A stretch of DNA of 64,000 bases from Siphonodentalium dalli (taxonomy: Eukaryota > Mollusca > Scaphopoda > Gadilida > Siphonodentaliidae): positions 117,384,723 through 117,448,722 of the forward strand of contig CP136063.1 in the NCBI GenBank assembly GCA_032622095.1, given 5' to 3'. The position numbers and the translations under genes were made by a program. A model generated the notes under the pieces. The model was not told the origin of the DNA. It saw nothing but the letters and a program-made list of their open reading frames with translations, and did no database searches. This document shows positions 47,124-58,706 of the stretch, in pieces (the stretch's first letter is position 1; each line of letters begins with the position of its first letter).

Positions 47124-48326
47124 TATATATATATAAATCTCGCCGTCTGTGTGTGTATGTGAGTATCTGTGTGTGTATAATTCGGTCACGCTTTTGTCCA
47201 ATATGGCACAGGCTTGGACCACGGCCTATATTGTGTCGTAAAAGATGAATCACCAAATGTCACGCCGATTGGTCAAAGAAAACCTGAGATCTAACATGGT
47301 CCCCAAATGCAGTATTTGCACTCAATTAGACAACATTTCTTATGACGTTTGTCGAAATGACGTCATGTGACATCGCACGCAAACCCACACTTGCTCTGCT
47401 ATTGTATTTATGACATTTCCATGAGCTCTACCAAGGCGATGTTGAAAATAAACGCAATAAATTAATTTGTCAGTTCAGATTGAGTGTGAATATAAGTATT
47501 GGGTGTTGATTTTGTCGTGGAAGTGCAATGTAGTGCATGGAATGTAGTCGAACGCTCTACCGTCGTTGGAGATGGGTCCTAAAGTCTTGATTCACACTGT
47601 TTGCCAATGCTCAAATGGGCCGCGGGGTGCCACACTGGGGACGCAAACGCTAAACAAAGGCTCCCAAAGGGAGCCCGCTTACGTTCAAAATATGCGCGAA
47701 GCGCACAAAAGTGACACAGACTAGGCCTACTAGGGCTGAATGAGTCACGCTCACCAAAACAAAGTGCTGAAGGGTACACAGTTTTTTTTAAATGTCGTTC
47801 TAAACTACGTTTAGTTTTCATATCTGCCATGATTTATGTTAGACGATAATTGTTTACGTTCCAATGAACATTAAAATGAACTGAAAACAAACTGATAATG
47901 GGCGCTAGACTTTCAGAAACACAGTTTAAGTAACGGTGTTTGTGCCAATCACAAACCCGGTGTACCATTCAGCACATTTCCAAACCCTGTGTACCCTTCA
48001 GCACTTTTTTTGGTGACCCCATCAGCCCTACTAGGCCTAGATATATGGAGAGGCGGCAAAGTCTGTTTCAGTTAGTACATTATTAAAGTAATGTGATGTT
48101 GATTTTGTGGCGTTCCATATGTGTATGAATTTAGGTCTATATATGTCGGGCTGGGTTAATACAAATACAGTTCTTAGTGAAATAAAGTATTCCTACGTCT
48201 CCATGCAGTGACAAGAGAACCATAGCCATTACCCTAATATAAATGATAATTTGTTCATGCACGCGAACACAAGAAAGTAACAACGGACATTTATTTACCC
48301 GTCATTTTTGACGGGCCATCCCCTAT
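47124..48326 (+). mobile_element. Helitron-like element 2
   Basis: This begins directly after the CTAG of element 1 with TATATATATATAAATCTCGCC and GTCTGTGTGTGTATG, a start seen in other animal Helitron-like repeats. It ends with the same CCCGTC/GACGGG hairpin (48298-48315), 7-nt spacer and CTAT in place of CTAG (48323-48326). Internal mini-hairpins are GGCTCCCAAAGGGAGCC (47659-47675) and TGCGCGAAGCGCA (47693-47705). The 83-codon minus frame 47830-47579 crosses these hairpins and looks like repeat translation, not a gene. Confidence 0.5.
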
Positions 48327-48439
48327 TAGAATAAAATAATGATCGTATGATTGCGTTATTATCCACACTCCTTGTGTGATGCGAGCGTTTGTTTACATAC
48401 AGCACATGAATGGTGAACAATAAGCAAAACACTCAACAC

Positions 48440-49340
48440 CGTCAGGGGCGATTGTTTAGGAAAAAAATGGCAAGCTCCCATTTAGAGGTTAGCCCGAAGA
48501 TCCATAATGAAGTTTGGTGACAATAAGATGGGGGATGTGGCATTTAGGGTGTGCCAAAGTAAGTATATATTGATGCGAAGAATAAAATCCAAGTTGGTTG
48601 CTAGCATCCATGTTTTTTCATCGGAAATCGTTCAAATCCAATAGCTCCCATCTAGAGGTGATCCCAAACATGCTTTTTGTTCAACACATTTCACTTACCG
48701 TATAATTATAGGCTGCCTGGTGTAACGATTGATTCTAATTTGAAATCCAATATGGCCGCTGGTGACCATGTTTTTTTAACATAATTTGGAAAAAAATCGT
48801 AAGCTCCTATATAGAGGACACCCTGATTATCCATATGAAGTTTTGTGACGATTTGATGATGATGTGACATCTAAGGTGTGCTAAAGGATTTAGTCATACA
48901 AAGAGTCAAATCCAAGATGGCCACTGGCAACCATGTTTTTTAACAGAATTTGGGAAAAATGGAAAGCTCCCATCTAGAGGTCACCCTGAGTATCCATATG
49001 AAGTTTAGTGACGATCAAATGAGGGATGTGGCCTGCAGGGTTTGCCAAAGAATTTAGTGATACAAAGAGTAAAGTACAAGATGGATGCCAGCGGTCATGT
49101 TTTCATAAAAAATCAACAAAAATGGTAAGCTCCCATCTAGAGGTAACACCGATGATCCATATGAAGTTTGGTGACAATCGCATAAGGGATGTGCATGTAG
49201 GGTGTGCCTCAAGGAAATTGTTGACAGATAATAATAGAGGTCACACAAAGATCCCAAAGGAAGTTTTGCGACGATCGGATGAGGGGTGTGGCCTGCAAAT
49301 GTACATGTAGGGTGTGCCAAAGGAAAGTATTGACAGATGC
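48440..49340 (+). repeat. ~165-bp tandem repeat, five or six copies
   Basis: AAGCTCCCATCTAGAGG, ATCCATATGAAGTTTGGTGA, GATGTGGC...AGGGTGTGCCAAAG and CAAGATGGC...CCATGTTTTT recur in order, with AGCTCC at about 48473, 48643, 48802, 48965 and 49130. The ORFs here are by-products of the repeat. Confidence 0.9.
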
Positions 49341-51399
49341 ACCACCAACACACGACGACCAACCCTTGGCAATAGCCCAAACTTTACAAAATAAAGTTGA
49401 GCTAAAAATGTTGATGGGAAAAGCAGAATTAGACGAGTGCTCAATTACACAAATTGCGAGCTTCCGAGAAAAGTATCTGATTGAGCATGTGCGTTTACAT
49501 ACATATAAGTTTTAAATTCACAAGTGATTGCCTGTTAAGTTGAATGTTTTGTTTTTACATGTAATATGTAGGTGATCGCCAGTCAATACTAGTAACTATG
49601 ACAATTTAGCCACCAACTAGAGCTATCCTTAACGTAATTGACCACCTATAACGTGGTGTATCATTGGTAATATTGTGGTAACATACTAGTATCGCGGTAA
49701 CCACCAACACTGTATAAAGGTTACCACTTCAAAAAGAAATGTCGCAATTACAAGAGTAAACACATTACTAAAAAATGATGTACATTTTTTGTGAATGCGA
49801 CATGAATGATTTTCATTGTAATCTTCCAGCTGAGTACCCCACAATGTAGCACACCTGGCACGCTGCGAACTTTACACGACTTTGAAGTTGCCAACATTGT
49901 TTCAGCTGTCAAATTATAAACTCCACCATCGCCTGGTGTCTATCCACATTGATATGCATTACACGTGCATGTATGAATACCAAGTGCAGTGAATATCCTT
50001 ATATACAGTAAGACATGAACAACGGTTTCAATGTGTTCTTGGGATTTTGACCGCGAGAAAAAAGTACCATGGATTGTTATCGCTGTCAAAACCCATGACC
50101 ACGTTGAATCCGCCATTTGCATCTTTCGCAAAAGCTATACCGGTATATCTGGATTATGCCTGCCTCCATATTGCCTTTATTGGCGGGGTGCTGCTTAAGA
50201 CAATATCGTAACGGCATCCAGCACAGGTATTGCTTGTTGGGTGTTGCATATACATGTACATATGCAAGAATGTGACTCCAGCTAGAGTAGGGCCATGCGA
50301 AGCGGCTTTTAAAATTCCGCAGATTCACAATCAGATATTGAATCGGGGAGTTGATGTCACATGACTCACATCATAAACGGGGCCTTAAAATAATAAATGT
50401 GCATTTATGATTCGCCAAGCAGGCTACGGTATACATAAATATATCATTGTTCTGCTGCTGACCGCAAACTATCCATAATCAGCCCATAGAATATTCTGCC
50501 GGTAGCGGCATAATAATATTGACTCTTTATCATGCCAGTAGTGTCAGAATATCCTCGGCTACTCTTCGCCAATGAGTATTCATTGAATTTCATTTGAGAT
50601 TTTGTTCACGATCATCTAAAAATGTGCATTTATAAAAAGTTTTATTAAAACCGAAAATAGTTTTCCCATTTCGATTTTCTCAGCATTTGAATTTTGGTGA
50701 ATTTTCTCTCAAATTGTAGATAAATAAAAGAAATCCGACTTACCGAACTCAGAATTAATAACGAACCAAAGCCGGGCGCTTAGGTCGTATATAGACAATA
50801 CATGTATCTGATTCTTTGACGTCAGCAATTGTTATCTAATACGACACTGGTGCTTTGAATATTGCGATTTTGTCGCACAGTAGATCGGTGGGCTTAAAGC
50901 ATTACTGTTGTAATCGGAAATAGAAGTATTGTCTTTCAATTGCCGGGGTTCCAACATATTGTAGAATGCTGGGGGATGGGTACCTATATAAATGTACTAA
51001 ATAGGCCGAGCGGAACCCTGACATACATGTAATATATACCCCAATGCCACACGTGAAACTAACTGTTTCCCAAGTTACAAGTGGTAGCGTTATAGTTATA
51101 CTGAAGAAGAGCCACACCATGGACCACTGGTCAACTCACTACATAATTACCATATAATTAATATGCGTAAGCCAGTTGGTAAGTATATCTGCATCTGTAT
51201 CGGATTGGTAGCGGTAGCTGATACTGTGTCCTTTGACCTCGCTCACGACATGACCTATCTATATGTACATATAGGCTGGCTGTTGGTTACGAATAAGCTC
51301 ATATGCATGTTATCAGCTGGACTGACAGTAAAGCTCAACGACCAGATCTGACATATGTGAATGGATGAGTAACATGTCAACCAAAACATCTGACGAGCA
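49341..51399. other. 2 kb with no supported gene
   Basis: Short frames only. TACTAGTATCGCGGTAACC near 49685 resembles words near 45640 and 46150 (GGTAACCNNAG...CACTGTGGTGGAG), a small dispersed repeat. Confidence 0.4.
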
Positions 51400-51455
51400 G
51401 TGGATAGGGCGTACAGCGAGCGGGGCGTCGACACTGCATGGCTGGATTACGACAT
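51400..51455 (+). repeat. isolated copy of ATAGGGCG repeat
   Basis: GTGGATAGGGCGTACAGCGA ... GTCGACACTGCATGGC matches the units at 52057-52250. Confidence 0.55.
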
Positions 51456-52056
51456 CAATATTCATAAGTAAGCTGATGGACGTAGTACATCTGGGCTGTC
51501 TATAGACATGGCATTTACTTGACCGTTACCAACGGGCGGACTAGATTATAACATACACTGTGAGCATGATAAATACAACACACAAATCCTTCTGAGTTGA
51601 CCAGCCTAACAAGAGTAGAGACCATTATAAAATGCTATGATTTATTTACAATGACCAGAATAAAAATATTATATTTAAAGCTTTGACAACAATGTGAACA
51701 ATCTGTACGCCCTATATTGCGGGCGTAAGTGTTGCAAAAAGCAGGGATGGAATACTCGTAACATACTTCTATTAGTGCGAGTATTGATATGACTGGACCC
51801 GAACACGAACACAATATTAAAATATCAAATTTAAAATGTTTATAAAATATTTGCGGGATGTCATTTCGACATCAAAGAGGGTTCTCCAAACCCGAACTAG
51901 CCAGGTATACGCGCTTACTCCCTGCTAGAATAATGACTTCTAAAAAGTCTGAAGTGCAAAGACCATGTTCCTATATACCGTCAGAATATATGAACTATGG
52001 ACCTAGAATTCTTGTGCTCATTATATAAATTTTCCTAGCCATGGATTTCGTAACAG

Positions 52057-52250
52057 TGGATAGGGCACTTTATCGACTGATTCTTTTACACTGAATAATA
52101 GGCGTCTGCCATCACAATGGATAGGGCGGTACAGCTACCGAATCGTCAACATTGTACATGGCAACAGCGACACCAACGTGTATCAATGGATAGGGCGGCA
52201 CATCGACCGGATAGTCGACATTGCTATAACTGTCATGGCACAGGCATCCG
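52057..52250 (+). repeat. ~65-bp tandem repeat with ATAGGGCG, three copies
   Basis: (A/G)TGGATAGGGC(G/A) begins units at 52057, 52118 and 52186, followed by ACCGNATCGTCAACATTG and CATGGCA words. Confidence 0.7.
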
Positions 52251-52842
52251 CATCATCATGTTAGCTAGGCACACCTCTCTGTAATGCATCATCATCGATC
52301 GCAAAATTCATCATCATCTCTACATCTGTCTTCACTAATATTTTCAGTCGCTGACATCTAGCGAAGTTCATGACATCTACACATCGCGGCTATTCATTGA
52401 CGTCATGATATTATCAATCGCTGTATACATGTAGGGTGGTATATATAAATTCAAGTCAAAACTGTAAACGCAATGTAAACGAGCCAAACACAGACTGGTG
52501 ATTCTTCTTATATTACTAATATATTACCAAAAATCCCGCGTTTTGACGAACTATACGACATGATTGAAGAATCCATTGGTAGTGATGGGTATTCTGGAGT
52601 CGTGTCATCAGTTTGAATATATATATTATGTCCAATATTCTCTTGAATCAAGGTTCTGAATACTGAATGACATTATGGGGCAACTTTCTCCACTAACTTC
52701 TTACAGCACAATGTGAAGTCACAGCTGGAGTTAATAAAAGTCGTAACGTGCCATGTTGATTCTGGTTAGAATGTTATCATGAACCAAAGGAATTGCGAAA
52801 ATTAAGGAAGTTGATTTAGCACGTGTAACTATGGTGTAACTG

Positions 52843-53798
52843 CACTGTTAGAAAAAATACCGTCGCTTTAACGGTCTGAGACCGCACAACGTCGCTGCCA
52901 ACATTTGACCGTTAAACATACATGTACGGTCAGGCTGTAGCATGTTGCACGGTATAATACCGTCGCTTTAACGGTCAGAGACCGCGCAACATCGCTGCCA
53001 ACATTTGACCGTTAAACATCCGGTCAGGCCGTAGCATGTTCCACGGTATAAAATCGTTTAAGTAACTGGCATACCGTAACCAGTAACTGTCAGACCGTTG
53101 TATTTTTTACGGTTCAGCACCGTTTAATTAATATCAAGACCGTAACTAATAAAGTTCAGACCAATGGTATTTTTCATGGGTCAACACAAATTTTTAGCCA
53201 GGTTCCCATGGTGACAATATGATTTCCCGGTAGGCATTACGATTCATATGTTTTTGAATGGTCGAAATTAGTATTATTCGTAACTGAAAAATACTTCTTA
53301 GTTCATATGTTACGAATAGAAACTTGTCTTGTTACCAAAGGAACCGAAATCAGACCGTCTTAACAACTGTTCACAATCGAAAAGGTAACAGTTTTCCCAA
53401 AGCAATAGTTTACGATCAAGTACATTGCCAAAGAAAAATGGCGAAGAAATGAGCTGTGCTAAAGCGGTAACTTAACCCCGGATAAGAATAGCGTACCATA
53501 CGCATGATAATTCGTACACATAATAACACATAATGAATGCCGGATAATTAATATATAATAAATATATTAAATATCAGCAGAGTAAGATTCAGTCATACTG
53601 TATGGAGTAATTGCCGTATATTATATGGTCGCCGATAAATATACTATTGAATTTTGACGGCATGACTTAAATATATAATTTAGACAATTTTCATGGGCAC
53701 ATAAAACAACTGTATGAGACAGTCAAACTGATGAAACGGTATGGGACCGTCGATTATGACGGCCCGAAACCGTCGAACCGACAGTAATTTTAACAGTG
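52843..53798. mobile_element. CACTG-ended DNA element with internal 100-bp repeats
   Basis: The left end CACTGTTAGAAAAAATACCG is matched by the right end ACTGTCGG...TTTTAACAGTG, giving imperfect inverted termini of about 40 bp rich in ACCGTC/GACGGT words. Inside, a 100-bp unit starting CGTCGCTTTAACGGTC (52861) repeats at 52961 and in diverged form to ~53160. There is no transposase ORF. CACTG-type ends recall CACTA/CMC elements, but I see no clear target duplication. Confidence 0.55.
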
Positions 53799-55600
53799 TA
53801 AGGTGGCGATGGTTCACTATATAATGGCATCTTTAGATTATATAGGCCGATATATTTATAGCCTAATACCCCAAACAACTGTTCTAATCATGTTCGAGTT
53901 ATCAGTTCAGTCTGGCTGTGCTCAATCCCATAAATGGTATACATCATGCAGCATGATAATCCCAAACAATCAAGCGTGTGCGTATTGCCTGGTATTATAG
54001 ATATCTCCAGAGAAATTCTTTGTTGAAATTTTCTTGCAAATGACGAGACTTGGTTTGTGATTTTTATGTGTAAGTTGCTTGATCGCTTATAAATATTAAT
54101 TTAACATACATTTTAATATATTATATATATCTCAAATATTGTATGTTTATGTACGTGTTATTGAGATTACACCCAAAAAAATCTATTTATCTATCAATCT
54201 GTTTACACTCACACACCCGTTACCGACATCCCCGGACATGACACAATGAGAGGAAAGGAGGTATACAACGGATTCACCCAGTATACCCTTTTTGATGGGT
54301 TGAAATTGTTTTGCTCCTAAACTCATTTTCAGAGCACTGGTTATGGCATAAGAGCGCGTTACCAGATTTCCACACAAGCGCTCGAGAGCGCCTCACTGGG
54401 GACATATTATACTAATGAGTTCGCCCATGTGTCCCTGTTATTTTCTAATCGAGACCGTCAGGTTATGTTAACTCGTCATTTGCCTATCTAATAACAATAA
54501 ACGTGGCACCATGGGCTTCGCGCGCGATTCTTGTTGTGTTAGTTGGGGTCTATATTGGAGTCAGGTGCCGGGGTAACATTCCAAGTATTGGCAAACAACA
54601 TGGCTGCATATTTTTCTAAACAGCAATGATCGACATTTTAATGGGAGATAATCGCTGAATAGTCACTGAATATAATATCGACGACAAGGGTTACCTTTGG
54701 GGTTGCAGTATTTGCCTCTGATGTATAAGTGACGTAATTCCCTTGCTCCAAAACCACAGAGACCACAAAGATAAACATTTTCTTGAAAACATGAATGACT
54801 AGCAACCAAATGTTGGTGCTAAATTTTAAATGGTGATGTCATACTGTGTTTGTACAAAGATGAACTTCCAAATTTTGCACTTAGCAAGATGAAATAACGC
54901 GTGTCTTTTGAAGTCGAAGCAAATTTGATATTGAGTAATTAAACAACCCACCGAAAATTCAATGACATACATGTATACCCATGTTCTAGTCTGCACATTG
55001 ATATAGGAGAATTAGATCACCATTGATTTATGCTAATAAATAAGAGGTCGTTGGAGCTACATACGTAAGAATTACACACCATAGAAGTGGAACCTCTCTA
55101 GGTACACGTGCAGCGGATTACCAATGAATAATAACAATCGCAAACAGTCCCGAACAAAGCATTATATTTTAAAACCTTATTTGAATTTCGTAGTGTACAT
55201 CGCGTTATTTGGCTAAAACAACAGACGATATCTAGCGTTTTTGAATTGATACCGGACAAATATATTTATTTATTTTCACGAGCGACTAGTACTTTTCTCC
55301 GGCGGAAATACATTACTTCTGGCAGTAGCGAAAGAAACTCGTTACCAAAAAAACTTTCATAACACATAATGCTAATCCTAATGAAAAGGTCGAAGATGCA
55401 TGCTTTCCCAGGGCTCTTGTTCTCATGCAGGTGTCGACTTTTATCAAATTACGCACACGTCCCGGCTTACGCTTATTAGGCCCAGTTGGAACTGTCACGC
55501 CAACAGATTACCCTCACTGCGTCAATACCATGTTTATCACCAATTATAGCGCAACGGGGTACTATCTGACCAGCCAAAAACTCATGGGAAATAAGGTCTG
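53799..55600. other. 1.8 kb with no supported gene
   Basis: No ORF with a motif and no clear repeat. Only ordinary AT-rich DNA was seen. Confidence 0.4.
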
Positions 55601-55695
55601 GTACTTGATATATGGCCGGGTACTTGATATATGGCCGGGTACATGATATATTGTCTGGTACTTGATATATGGCCGGATACTTGATATATGGCCGG
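55601..55695 (+). repeat. 19-bp tandem repeat, five copies
   Basis: GTACTTGATATATGGCCGG occurs five times end to end; the third unit is the variant GTACATGATATATTGTCTG. Confidence 0.95.
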
Positions 55696-55916
55696 GTACA
55701 CGCCGTCGGGGTTATGCTATAGCAGCAGGGAGACGACGGGGTGGCTTACACAGCTAGCGTGGGAACTAAAGAGTCAAAAGTCATATATATCACTTTGTTA
55801 TCGCCTTTGCGGCACGCAACCTCGTTGCTTAAAAGTTGTTGTCAAATCTAACGAAATGTCTAATGTCGATGTCTCCTCTCGTTATAGGTTGGTATATCCT
55901 GGGTGGCTTGTGTTAA

Positions 55917-56134
55917 CCCTTTGAGTGCCAGGGGCCGATCTCATCGGCCCTAAGCCTACAAAATAAGTCTGTTAAAGAATATAAGAATAAATTATTAAAA
56001 TTGTAAAAAAAATTGTTAGGCCAATGCATTCTCTTATATATGCGAGGCGACCTATGGTCGACTCGCATATATAAGAGAATGCATTGGCACAGGGTCTATG
56101 GGTTGATACAAAAATCGACCTGGCACTCAAAGGG
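55917..56134. mobile_element. piggyBac-type MITE, 218 bp
   Basis: Perfect 16-bp inverted ends (CCCTTTGAGTGCCAGG ... CCTGGCACTCAAAGGG) are flanked on both sides by TTAA (55913-55916 and 56135-56138). TTAA target sites with CCC...GGG ends are diagnostic of the piggyBac superfamily. The interior is a strong hairpin: CCAATGCATTCTCTTATATA and its complement around 56022-56091, meeting at a GGTCGACC-like centre. It has no transposase. Confidence 0.88.
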
Positions 56135-56138
56135 TTAA

Positions 56139-57349
56139 TTATTAAAATCTGGATTATCTGGAGGAAGTTCCTTGGACGCCCACGGCGATCTTGCACGAAG
56201 CGGAAAGGTTTATTCTATAAGTGCCTTGGTGCATCCCATTTGGGGATAGTTGCCATGTCGGGAAATAACGGTGTTCTTGCATAATTCGGAGAGGAATTAT
56301 CTACAAGTGCGCGGAAATACCGGACTGGTTTGTTTCTATATACAGTCCACGTCACATCTCGCTAGAAGTTGATAGAGCCTCGGTAACTATGCATCATATC
56401 CCCACTCAATTCACTTAATTCAACTCAACATTTCGGGAGCATCTGCTCGTTCCTATCACAACCGGTCGTCGCATACAGAACGTCTGAATTATTGGAAATA
56501 ATTCCACATCATCCACTCGACCTTACATTTCCAAGACGAAGACGGAGCTGGTCAATCAGTCATGCAACAGACGAACGACTCAAAAATGCAATCGACGCCA
56601 TTCAGCGGAAGGTGGACGAAGACCTAAATACTTTTAGGCACAGTCGAAACAAGGTTCAAGCACTGAAAAACTATTGATGCAAGTCGATAATAAATCGCCA
56701 GCAGCTATAAAACGTACACACGGGTGAGAGCTAATCAAGCAATTCCTAGTAAGGAAAACTCATGGAAGTCTGTGAGAAAAAATCCGATCACATACCTAGA
56801 GCAAACAGTCTGGGTATGATGTGACAAAAAAACACAGTTCGCTGATTCAAGCACTGAGAAGGTTCTGATGCAAATCTTAATTTACGTCATTAACCAAGAT
56901 ACTTATAATATAGTGGACACAGTTCATTGAATATAGTAACAAGCTTTTGATGCACAATAATGATAATAAAACCGATGGCATCAACAAAAAGCATACTGAT
57001 TATCAAACTCGTCTTCTAATTAATTAAAAAAAGAGGACAAATGAGTACATACACGCACAGTGTAAATATTCATTAAATAAGGGCGCGCCTCTGACGAATA
57101 TAGAACTAAATGCCAGTTCCACATAAATAGAGTCGAAACATTGCGGAATCAACGTGGTTTAAAGCAACAAACAGCGTGTGGTGATGCACTTATATTTCAC
57201 GCATTGTAAGGCGCTACATACATCGACTAAAACATTGAGTGTTGAGTATATAATCACATTTTCACTATACAACATTTGCGGTGAAAGCATCAATTGCGGC
57301 AGACTGATGACAAAAGCGTGTTCCCAGGTATCTGTACTGATTACTTTTG
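56139..57349. other. no firm gene; one possible small coding end
   Basis: Apart from the ORF at 56492-56677, only short frames are present. A segment near 56850 (TTCAAGCACTGAGAAGGTTCTGATGCAA) repeats the end of that ORF in diverged form. Confidence 0.35.
56492..56677 (+). CDS. hypothetical 61-codon ORF, possible terminal exon
   Basis: The last 37 codons (ATDERLKNAIDAIQRKVDED, then LNTFRHSRNKVQALKNY) have the composition of an amphipathic helix and look more protein-like than other frames nearby. A TTTCCAAG or TTCAG acceptor could precede it. There is no domain I recognise, no neighbour exon and no promoter signal. The final codons recur in diverged form near 56850, so it may instead be a repeat fragment. 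Confidence 0.25.
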   Translation: MEIIPHHPLDLTFPRRRRSWSISHATDERLKNAIDAIQRKVDEDLNTFRHSRNKVQALKNY

Positions 57350-57470
57350 CCAATACATTCTCTTATATATGCGAGTCGACCATAGGTCGCCTCGCATATA
57401 TAAGAGAATGCATTGGCCTAACAAGTTTTTATCATTTTTTTATATAAATTTTTCTTACAATTTTTAGGAC
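57350..57470. mobile_element. relic of the piggyBac-type MITE (hairpin core, inverted)
   Basis: CCAATACATTCTCTTATATA, the GTCGACC/GGTCGCC centre and CCAATGCATT in reverse repeat the interior of 55917-56134 almost exactly, but the CCCTTTGAG ends are missing. Confidence 0.75.
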
Positions 57471-57584
57471 ATAAAATGAAAAACATTTATAACCCTGCAG
57501 GGAGCCCCACACATATATAGAAGCATATAGAAGAGTGTCGTCTGCTCATGTTTATATGGGGCTCTGTATGGGTGAAATTATAAA

Positions 57585-57712
57585 AATTGTTAAAGATTAA
57601 TAAGAAAAAGTTATTAAAATTTAAAACAATTGTAAACAAATAATAACAAATGATAGCAAATTTTTAGGCCAATGTATTCTCTTATATATGCGAGATGCTT
57701 TGGGCACAGGGT
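57585..57712 (+). mobile_element. half relic of the piggyBac-type MITE
   Basis: TTGTTAAAGATTAATAAG...TTTTTAGGCCAATGTATTC TCTTATATATGCGAG, then GGGCACAGGG: one stem arm and flank of the same MITE, with the other stem arm deleted. Confidence 0.65.
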
Positions 57713-57825
57713 ATCATATGATGTTCAGTTAATCTCGCCATATTTCTAGAAAATGACACATAGTCCTGTCTAATGTGAAAAGTTTAAAGCCTTGATGAAG
57801 GAGAATGTGAACAATGCATGGATGT

Positions 57826-58560
57826 GGTTCAAGGGTGGCCAGGTGGGGTGTACAGATGGTTCAAGGGTGGTCAGGTGGGGTGTACAGATGGTTCAAGGGT
57901 GGTCATGTGGGGTGTACATATGCTTCAAGGGTGGTCAGGTGGGGTGTGCAGATGGTTCAAGGGTGGTCAGGTGGGGTGTACATATGTTTCAAGGGTGGTC
58001 AGGTGGGGTGTACATATGGTTCAAGGGTGGTCAGGTGAGGTGTACATATGGTTCAATGGTGGTCAGGTGGGGTGTACATATTGTTCAATGGTGGTCAGGT
58101 GGGGTGTACATATGGTTCAAGGGTGGTCAGGTGAGGTGTACAGATGGTTCAATGGTGGTCAGGTGAGGTGTACATATTGTTCAAGGGTGGTCAGGTGGGT
58201 GTATAGGTGGTTCAAGGGTGGTCAGGTGGGGTGTACATGTGGTTCAAGGGTGGTCAGGTGGTGTGTACATATGATTCAAGGGTGTTTAGGTGGGATGTAC
58301 AGGTGGTTTAAGGGTGGTCAGGTGGGTGTACATGTGGTTCAAGGGTGGTCAGGTGGAGTGTACAGGTGGTTCAAGGGTGGTCAGGTGGGGCGTACAGATG
58401 GTTCGAGGGTGGTCAGGTGGGGTGTACAGGTGGTTCAAGGCTGGTCAGGTGGGGTGTACAGGTGGTTCAAGGGTGGTCAGGTGGGGTGTACATGTGGTTC
58501 AAGGGTGGTCAGGTGGGTGTACAGATGGTTCAAGGGTGGTCAGGTGGGGTGTACAGATAT
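57826..58560 (+). repeat. 32-bp G-rich minisatellite, about 23 copies
   Basis: The unit GGTTCAAGGGTGGTCAGGTG plus GGGTGTACAGAT is repeated with few substitutions. Because 32 is not a multiple of three, reading frames rotate and three plus-strand frames stay open for long distances (one for 251 codons). This is a property of the repeat and not evidence of a protein. The GGG/TGG/AGG/GGGG clusters could form G-quadruplexes. Confidence 0.95.
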
Positions 58561-58706
58561 AATACACGTATAGTAGCCGAGAGTACCAAATTTTCACCAC
58601 AAGTGGAATTGTGGTTTTAACCACGAGCCTTTTGGCGAGTGGTTAAAACCACAATACCACGAGTTGTGAAAATGTTGTGCTCTCGGGTACTATGCGTGTA
58701 TTATAT
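58557..58706. mobile_element. ~150-bp perfect-looking hairpin element
   Basis: ATATAATACACG...AGAGTACC at the left pairs with GGTACTATGCGTGTATTATAT at the right. The inner GTGGTTTTAACCAC stems meet at a GAGCCTTTTGGCGAG tip. It starts at the last base of the minisatellite. It has no coding capacity and looks like a foldback MITE. Confidence 0.8.

Noticed and set aside
47579-47830. 83-codon minus ORF in Helitron-like element 2 as a gene
   Set aside because: It runs through the mini-hairpins, and its peptide is the kind produced by translating this repeat family.
49026-49310. 94-codon ORF in the 165-bp tandem array
   Set aside because: It covers repeat units with no conserved frame between units.
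57818-58573. 251-codon ORF, the longest uninterrupted frame outside the LINE
   Set aside because: It is entirely the translation of a 32-bp minisatellite; other frames are open too.
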